From UBA2336 sp049306095 (GTDB lineage: Bacteria; Bacteroidota; Bacteroidia; Cytophagales; Cyclobacteriaceae), in NCBI GenBank assembly GCA_049306095.1, contig JBAQPU010000022.1, positions 62,001-126,000 of the forward strand: a stretch of DNA of 64,000 nucleotides, read 5' to 3'. The notes below the pieces were generated by a model. The model did not search any database and had not been told where the DNA came from. It worked only from the letters and a program-made list of their open reading frames with translations. A program made the position numbers and the translations under genes. Every line of letters begins with the position of its first letter. Position 1 is the first letter of the stretch. Below, in pieces: positions 60,924-64,000 of this stretch.

Positions 60924-62375
60924 TTATTGTGCGATGACCAGCGTTTGACCGGGCTGAATCTTGCTGGAAGTGAGGTTGTTCAGTTGCTTGATTCGTTCAA
61001 TGGTCAGGCCTTGAAATTTTTGAGAGATGTCCCACAAGGTATCACCGTTTTGAACTACATATGTTTTTGAATCGGGAACAGGAATGGGCACAATTGTTTT
61101 GGGGGCAGAAGCAGCAATAGCTGATGCATTGGCTGGCTGCTTCAACCAGATGTTTAACTTTTGTCCTATGTGAATGGTGTTGCTGTTTAGATTATTCCAT
61201 CGTTTGATATCATTCACCCGAACATTGTAGCGAATGGCTATGCCTCCGAGCACATCACCGCTTTTTACCCGGTAAATGATCCGATCACGACCATAGGTGC
61301 TTCCTTCGGTATTCCTGGCCAACACTTCTAACTCGTGCTTGCCAACGCGTGAGGCTGAATCAAGAATAGCGTACCGGTTGGTCATGAGTTTTTCTTTGGC
61401 TGTTACCGGAATTTTTAATGCATATTTTCTATTCAGGGTTGGCAGCGCATTTCGTTGAATGGATGGATTAAGTTTTTGAAGATCTTCCAGACAAACTCCG
61501 GTAAGGTTTGCGAATGTATTGAAGTGTAAATACTTACTGACAGATACGGTATCATGTGGCATATACCGCTCGTCACCAATGTTGTAGAAGTTGTGTTCGT
61601 CCAGGTAATTCATGGCATAGATGATCGCCACAAATTGCGGCACGTACGAACGGGTTTCGCGCGGCAAATAATTGTAGACTTCCCAGAATGTTTTTTTATA
61701 CCCCGATCTGCGAATGGCTTTTTTTACATTGCCCGGGCCCGCATTGTAAGAGGCGAGGGCCAATTCCCAGTTATGAAACATACTGTAGAGGTCGCGCAAG
61801 TACCGGCACGCAGCATCGGTTGATTTTTCAGGGTCCATCCGGTCATCGATGTACCAGTCGTGATGCAAACCGTAGTGACGGCCCGTTGCCGACATAAATT
61901 GCCAAAGCCCGACAGCGCGTGCCCTTGATACTGCTTTTGGATTTAACCCCGATTCAATAATGGCGAGGTACTTGAGTTCATCGGGTAAACCATATTTCGC
62001 CAAGTATTTTTCAAAGAGTGGAAAGTATAAATTTTTTCGGGCGGCAACCATGCGCGTATACTCACGGTCGCGAACAGTAAAATAGTTAATGAACGAATGG
62101 ATGCGGTTATTGTAAACTAACGGTATAGTTTGTTGAATGCACTCCAGTCTTTCTTCAATAATGGTCGGGAGATCATCACCAGGAATATACTCGACATCAG
62201 TCGGCAGCTCATAAAATGCAAAACTGGTGGTGTCTTCTTTATAAAGCAGTTCATCTTCGGCAACAGCTACCTCCAGGCTATCAATAGCAGTGGTATCAGC
62301 TGCAATAAATTCCTGAGCGGTAACAGGTAACGCTGAACCAGTAATAAAAAGCAATAAAAATAGTATTCTCACCAT
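60924..62375 (-). CDS. Lytic murein transglycosylase with two LysM domains, MltD-like
   Basis: 483 residues with signal peptide (MVRILFLLLFITGSALPVTA). The transglycosylase domain has the catalytic Glu in YLAIIESGLNPKAVSRARAV, then GLWQFMSATGRHYGL and ALASYNAGPGNVKKAI. Two LysM peptidoglycan-binding repeats close the protein: IIYRVKSGDVLGGIAIRYNV and KTYVVQNGDTLWDISQKF. Cuts the glycan strand to give 1,6-anhydro-muropeptides. 7 bp after gatA; a terminator follows immediately. Confidence 0.95.
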   Translation of the reverse strand: MVRILFLLLFITGSALPVTAQEFIAADTTAIDSLEVAVAEDELLYKEDTTSFAFYELPTDVEYIPGDDLPTIIEERLECIQQTIPLVYNNRIHSFINYFTVRDREYTRMVAARKNLYFPLFEKYLAKYGLPDELKYLAIIESGLNPKAVSRARAVGLWQFMSATGRHYGLHHDWYIDDRMDPEKSTDAACRYLRDLYSMFHNWELALASYNAGPGNVKKAIRRSGYKKTFWEVYNYLPRETRSYVPQFVAIIYAMNYLDEHNFYNIGDERYMPHDTVSVSKYLHFNTFANLTGVCLEDLQKLNPSIQRNALPTLNRKYALKIPVTAKEKLMTNRYAILDSASRVGKHELEVLARNTEGSTYGRDRIIYRVKSGDVLGGIAIRYNVRVNDIKRWNNLNSNTIHIGQKLNIWLKQPANASAIAASAPKTIVPIPVPDSKTYVVQNGDTLWDISQKFQGLTIERIKQLNNLTSSKIQPGQTLVIAQ

Positions 62376-62382
62376 GCTATCC

Positions 62383-63813
62383 TTAATTCAAGTGCATCAC
62401 CATTTCTGAAAACCGAAAGAGTTTAGCTTCTTCAAAATCATCGGCAATAATCTGTAATCCAATGGGCAGCCCCCGCTGATCGTTTCCACACGGAACAGAA
62501 ATGCCCGGTACGCCTGCCACATTTGCCTGCACCGAAAATAAATCGGTTAAATATTCTTCAAGAGGGTTATCTCTTTTTTCGCCCAGCTTGTAAGCCGTGG
62601 TTGGTGCTGTGGGCATGATAATAAAATCGAAATTTTTAAAAACCTCTTTTGTTTTATCACGGATCAACCTTCTCACTTTCTGGGCTTTTGAATAGTATGC
62701 ATCGTAGTAACTGGAACTTAACGCAAAAGTACCCAGTAATATTCTTCGCTGCACTTCTTTTCCAAAACCTTCGGCACGTGTTTTTTTATACATTGATGCG
62801 AGGTCAGTTGTGGCTGAACTTCTAAAACCATATCGGACCCCATCATACCGCGAAAGGTTAGAACTCGCCTCGGCAGTTGCCAGGATGTAGTAAGTTGGAA
62901 GCAGGTATTCAGCCAATGGAAAGTCGATAGCCTGAACCGTATGCCCATCAGCCTTCAGCTTTTCGATGGTATGGTTAATGCGTTCTTTAATTTCTTTTTG
63001 CAACCCGTCTGATTCCAGCGTTTCGCGCAGGTAAGCAACGTTGTATTTTTTTTGGGTAGAAGATGAGAGGGCTTTCGTAAAATTGTCAACGGGCTTTTTC
63101 GAAACTGTGCTATCGTATTCATCGGCACCGGCAATTACCTCCAATACCAGGGCAATGTCGGCAACACATTTTCCAAAAATACCAATGCAATCAAACGAAG
63201 AGGCATAGGCTACTAATCCGTGGCGTGAAATGCGCGAGTACGTTGGCTTCAGTCCTACGATTCCACAAAACGCTGCTGGCTGTCGAACAGAACCTCCGGT
63301 ATCGGAGCCAAGCGAAATCCTACACATATCGGCCTGAACAGAAACAGCCGAGCCTCCTGATGAGCCTCCTGGAATTCGGGTGTTATCGAGGTCATTTAAT
63401 ACCGGTCCGAAAGCCGAGTTTTCATTTGATGACCCCATACCAAACTCATCGCAGTTGGTACGACCGATGATGATGGCATCTTCATCCAACAGCCGCTGAA
63501 CAGCCGTGCTGTTGTAAAGCGACTGAAACCCATCTAAAATTTTGCTGCTCGCCTGTAACGGATGGCCCTCGTAGGCGATTACATCTTTAATGCTCACAAC
63601 AAGACCGGCCAGTTTACCTGCGTTGCCTTGTTTTATTTTTTGATCGATTGCGGAGGCACGCTGAAGCGCTTCTTCCTCATACACGCTTAAGAAGGTATTG
63701 AGGTGTGCTTTGGTTCGGATGTTACCGAGATGGTGCCTGACTAATTCGAGAGAGGAGATGGTGCCGCGCTGAAGATCTTGTTGAATATCGCGGAATGTAG
63801 CGTATGCTCTCAC
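62383..63813 (-). CDS. gatA: Glu-tRNA(Gln) amidotransferase subunit A
   Basis: 476 residues from a GTG start at 63813, 8 bp after the tatA stop. Amidase signature with the Ser-cisSer-Lys triad: LVVSIKDVIAYEGHPL (Lys), PGGSSGGSAVSVQ and GSDTGGSVRQPAAFCGIVG. Also GRTNCDEFGMGSSNENSAFG, typical of GatA. With GatB and GatC (not in the window) it makes Gln-tRNA from Glu-tRNA by releasing ammonia from glutamine. Confidence 0.94.
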   Translation of the reverse strand: MRAYATFRDIQQDLQRGTISSLELVRHHLGNIRTKAHLNTFLSVYEEEALQRASAIDQKIKQGNAGKLAGLVVSIKDVIAYEGHPLQASSKILDGFQSLYNSTAVQRLLDEDAIIIGRTNCDEFGMGSSNENSAFGPVLNDLDNTRIPGGSSGGSAVSVQADMCRISLGSDTGGSVRQPAAFCGIVGLKPTYSRISRHGLVAYASSFDCIGIFGKCVADIALVLEVIAGADEYDSTVSKKPVDNFTKALSSSTQKKYNVAYLRETLESDGLQKEIKERINHTIEKLKADGHTVQAIDFPLAEYLLPTYYILATAEASSNLSRYDGVRYGFRSSATTDLASMYKKTRAEGFGKEVQRRILLGTFALSSSYYDAYYSKAQKVRRLIRDKTKEVFKNFDFIIMPTAPTTAYKLGEKRDNPLEEYLTDLFSVQANVAGVPGISVPCGNDQRGLPIGLQIIADDFEEAKLFRFSEMVMHLN

Positions 63814-63821
63814 CTAAATTT

Positions 63822-64000
63822 TTACTTTTCTCCTTCTTCCAGTTTCCCTGCGCGGGCGCCTTCGTCAACCTCTTTTTTTACATCCTTAACAGCATCCTTG
63901 AATTCGCGGATACCGCGACCTAACCCTTTGGCAAACTCAGGGATTTTTTTTGCGCCAAAAAGTATCAACACAGCGATTGCGATAATAATCCACTCCGATC
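63822..64000 (-). CDS. tatA: Sec-independent translocase TatA, 5' end cut by window
   Basis: The last 59 codons are present, from the window edge to the TAA at 63822. The visible text begins SEWIIIAIAVLILFGAKKIP, continues EFAKGLGRGIREFKDAVKDV and ends in a charged tail (KLEEGEK): the short membrane helix, the FGxKKxPE hinge and the amphipathic helix of TatA/TatE. It forms the pore for folded proteins with twin-arginine signals. Too short and too near the edge for most gene calls. Confidence 0.9.
   Translation of the reverse strand, partial: SEWIIIAIAVLILFGAKKIPEFAKGLGRGIREFKDAVKDVKKEVDEGARAGKLEEGEK

Overview
The window looks like chromosomal DNA of a Bacteroidota member, most likely the order Cytophagales. 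This is inferred from four things: a type IX secretion / gliding protein (SprA) and a 2391-residue protein with a T9SS-type C-terminal sorting domain; several matches to the Bacteroidota promoter -7 element TAnnTTTG; a DAHP synthase-chorismate mutase fusion; and the maeB-ruvA-sprA-gcvH gene order. No rRNA, tRNA, CRISPR array, prophage or classical insertion sequence was recognised. The window cuts one gene at each end.

Layout. 1-15 kb: cut metallophosphoesterase, NUDIX hydrolase, gamma-glutamyltransferase, RNase HII, NRDE protein, the giant repeat-built T9SS substrate, an alpha/beta hydrolase, a lone LolD-type ATPase and a cobalamin adenosyltransferase. 15-26 kb: ilvE, an unknown membrane protein, a THUMP methyltransferase, prfB with its programmed frameshift, a small four-helix-bundle gene bracketed by inverted repeats, two MFS exporters, YhhN, a GIN-domain protein, YigZ and an L,D-transpeptidase. 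26-30.6 kb: a minus-strand operon for Phe/Tyr synthesis (prephenate dehydratase, aminotransferase, prephenate dehydrogenase, DAHP synthase-chorismate mutase), preceded by a complete transcription attenuator. 30.6-39 kb: lipoprotein, gcvT, comB, amidohydrolase, MazG-like protein, D-Ala-D-Ala dipeptidase, penicillin acylase and dtd. 39-49 kb: bacterial alpha-2-macroglobulin with PBP1C, then an OmpA-family protein. 49-64 kb (minus strand): lipA, gcvH, sprA, ruvA, maeB, a LysM lytic transglycosylase, gatA and the cut tatA.

The strongest find is the attenuator at 30366-30507. A 28-codon leader ORF, absent from ordinary gene calls, carries eight consecutive Phe/Trp/Tyr codons. It is followed by a U-tailed terminator, and a segment inside the leader can pair with the terminator's 5' arm. 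Starvation for aromatic amino acids should therefore open the whole operon.

The second theme is short palindromic DNA between, and sometimes inside, genes. There are hairpins with a conserved ACAAG/CTTGT centre and covarying stems. A roughly 20-bp palindrome is found nested inside other palindromes in all three of its copies. One hairpin has been absorbed in frame into pbpC. Seven loci carry degenerate inverted word arrays that share an architecture but use different words. One of these brackets the four-helix-bundle gene and encodes its C-terminal tail, so that locus may be a miniature mobile or repeat-associated element.
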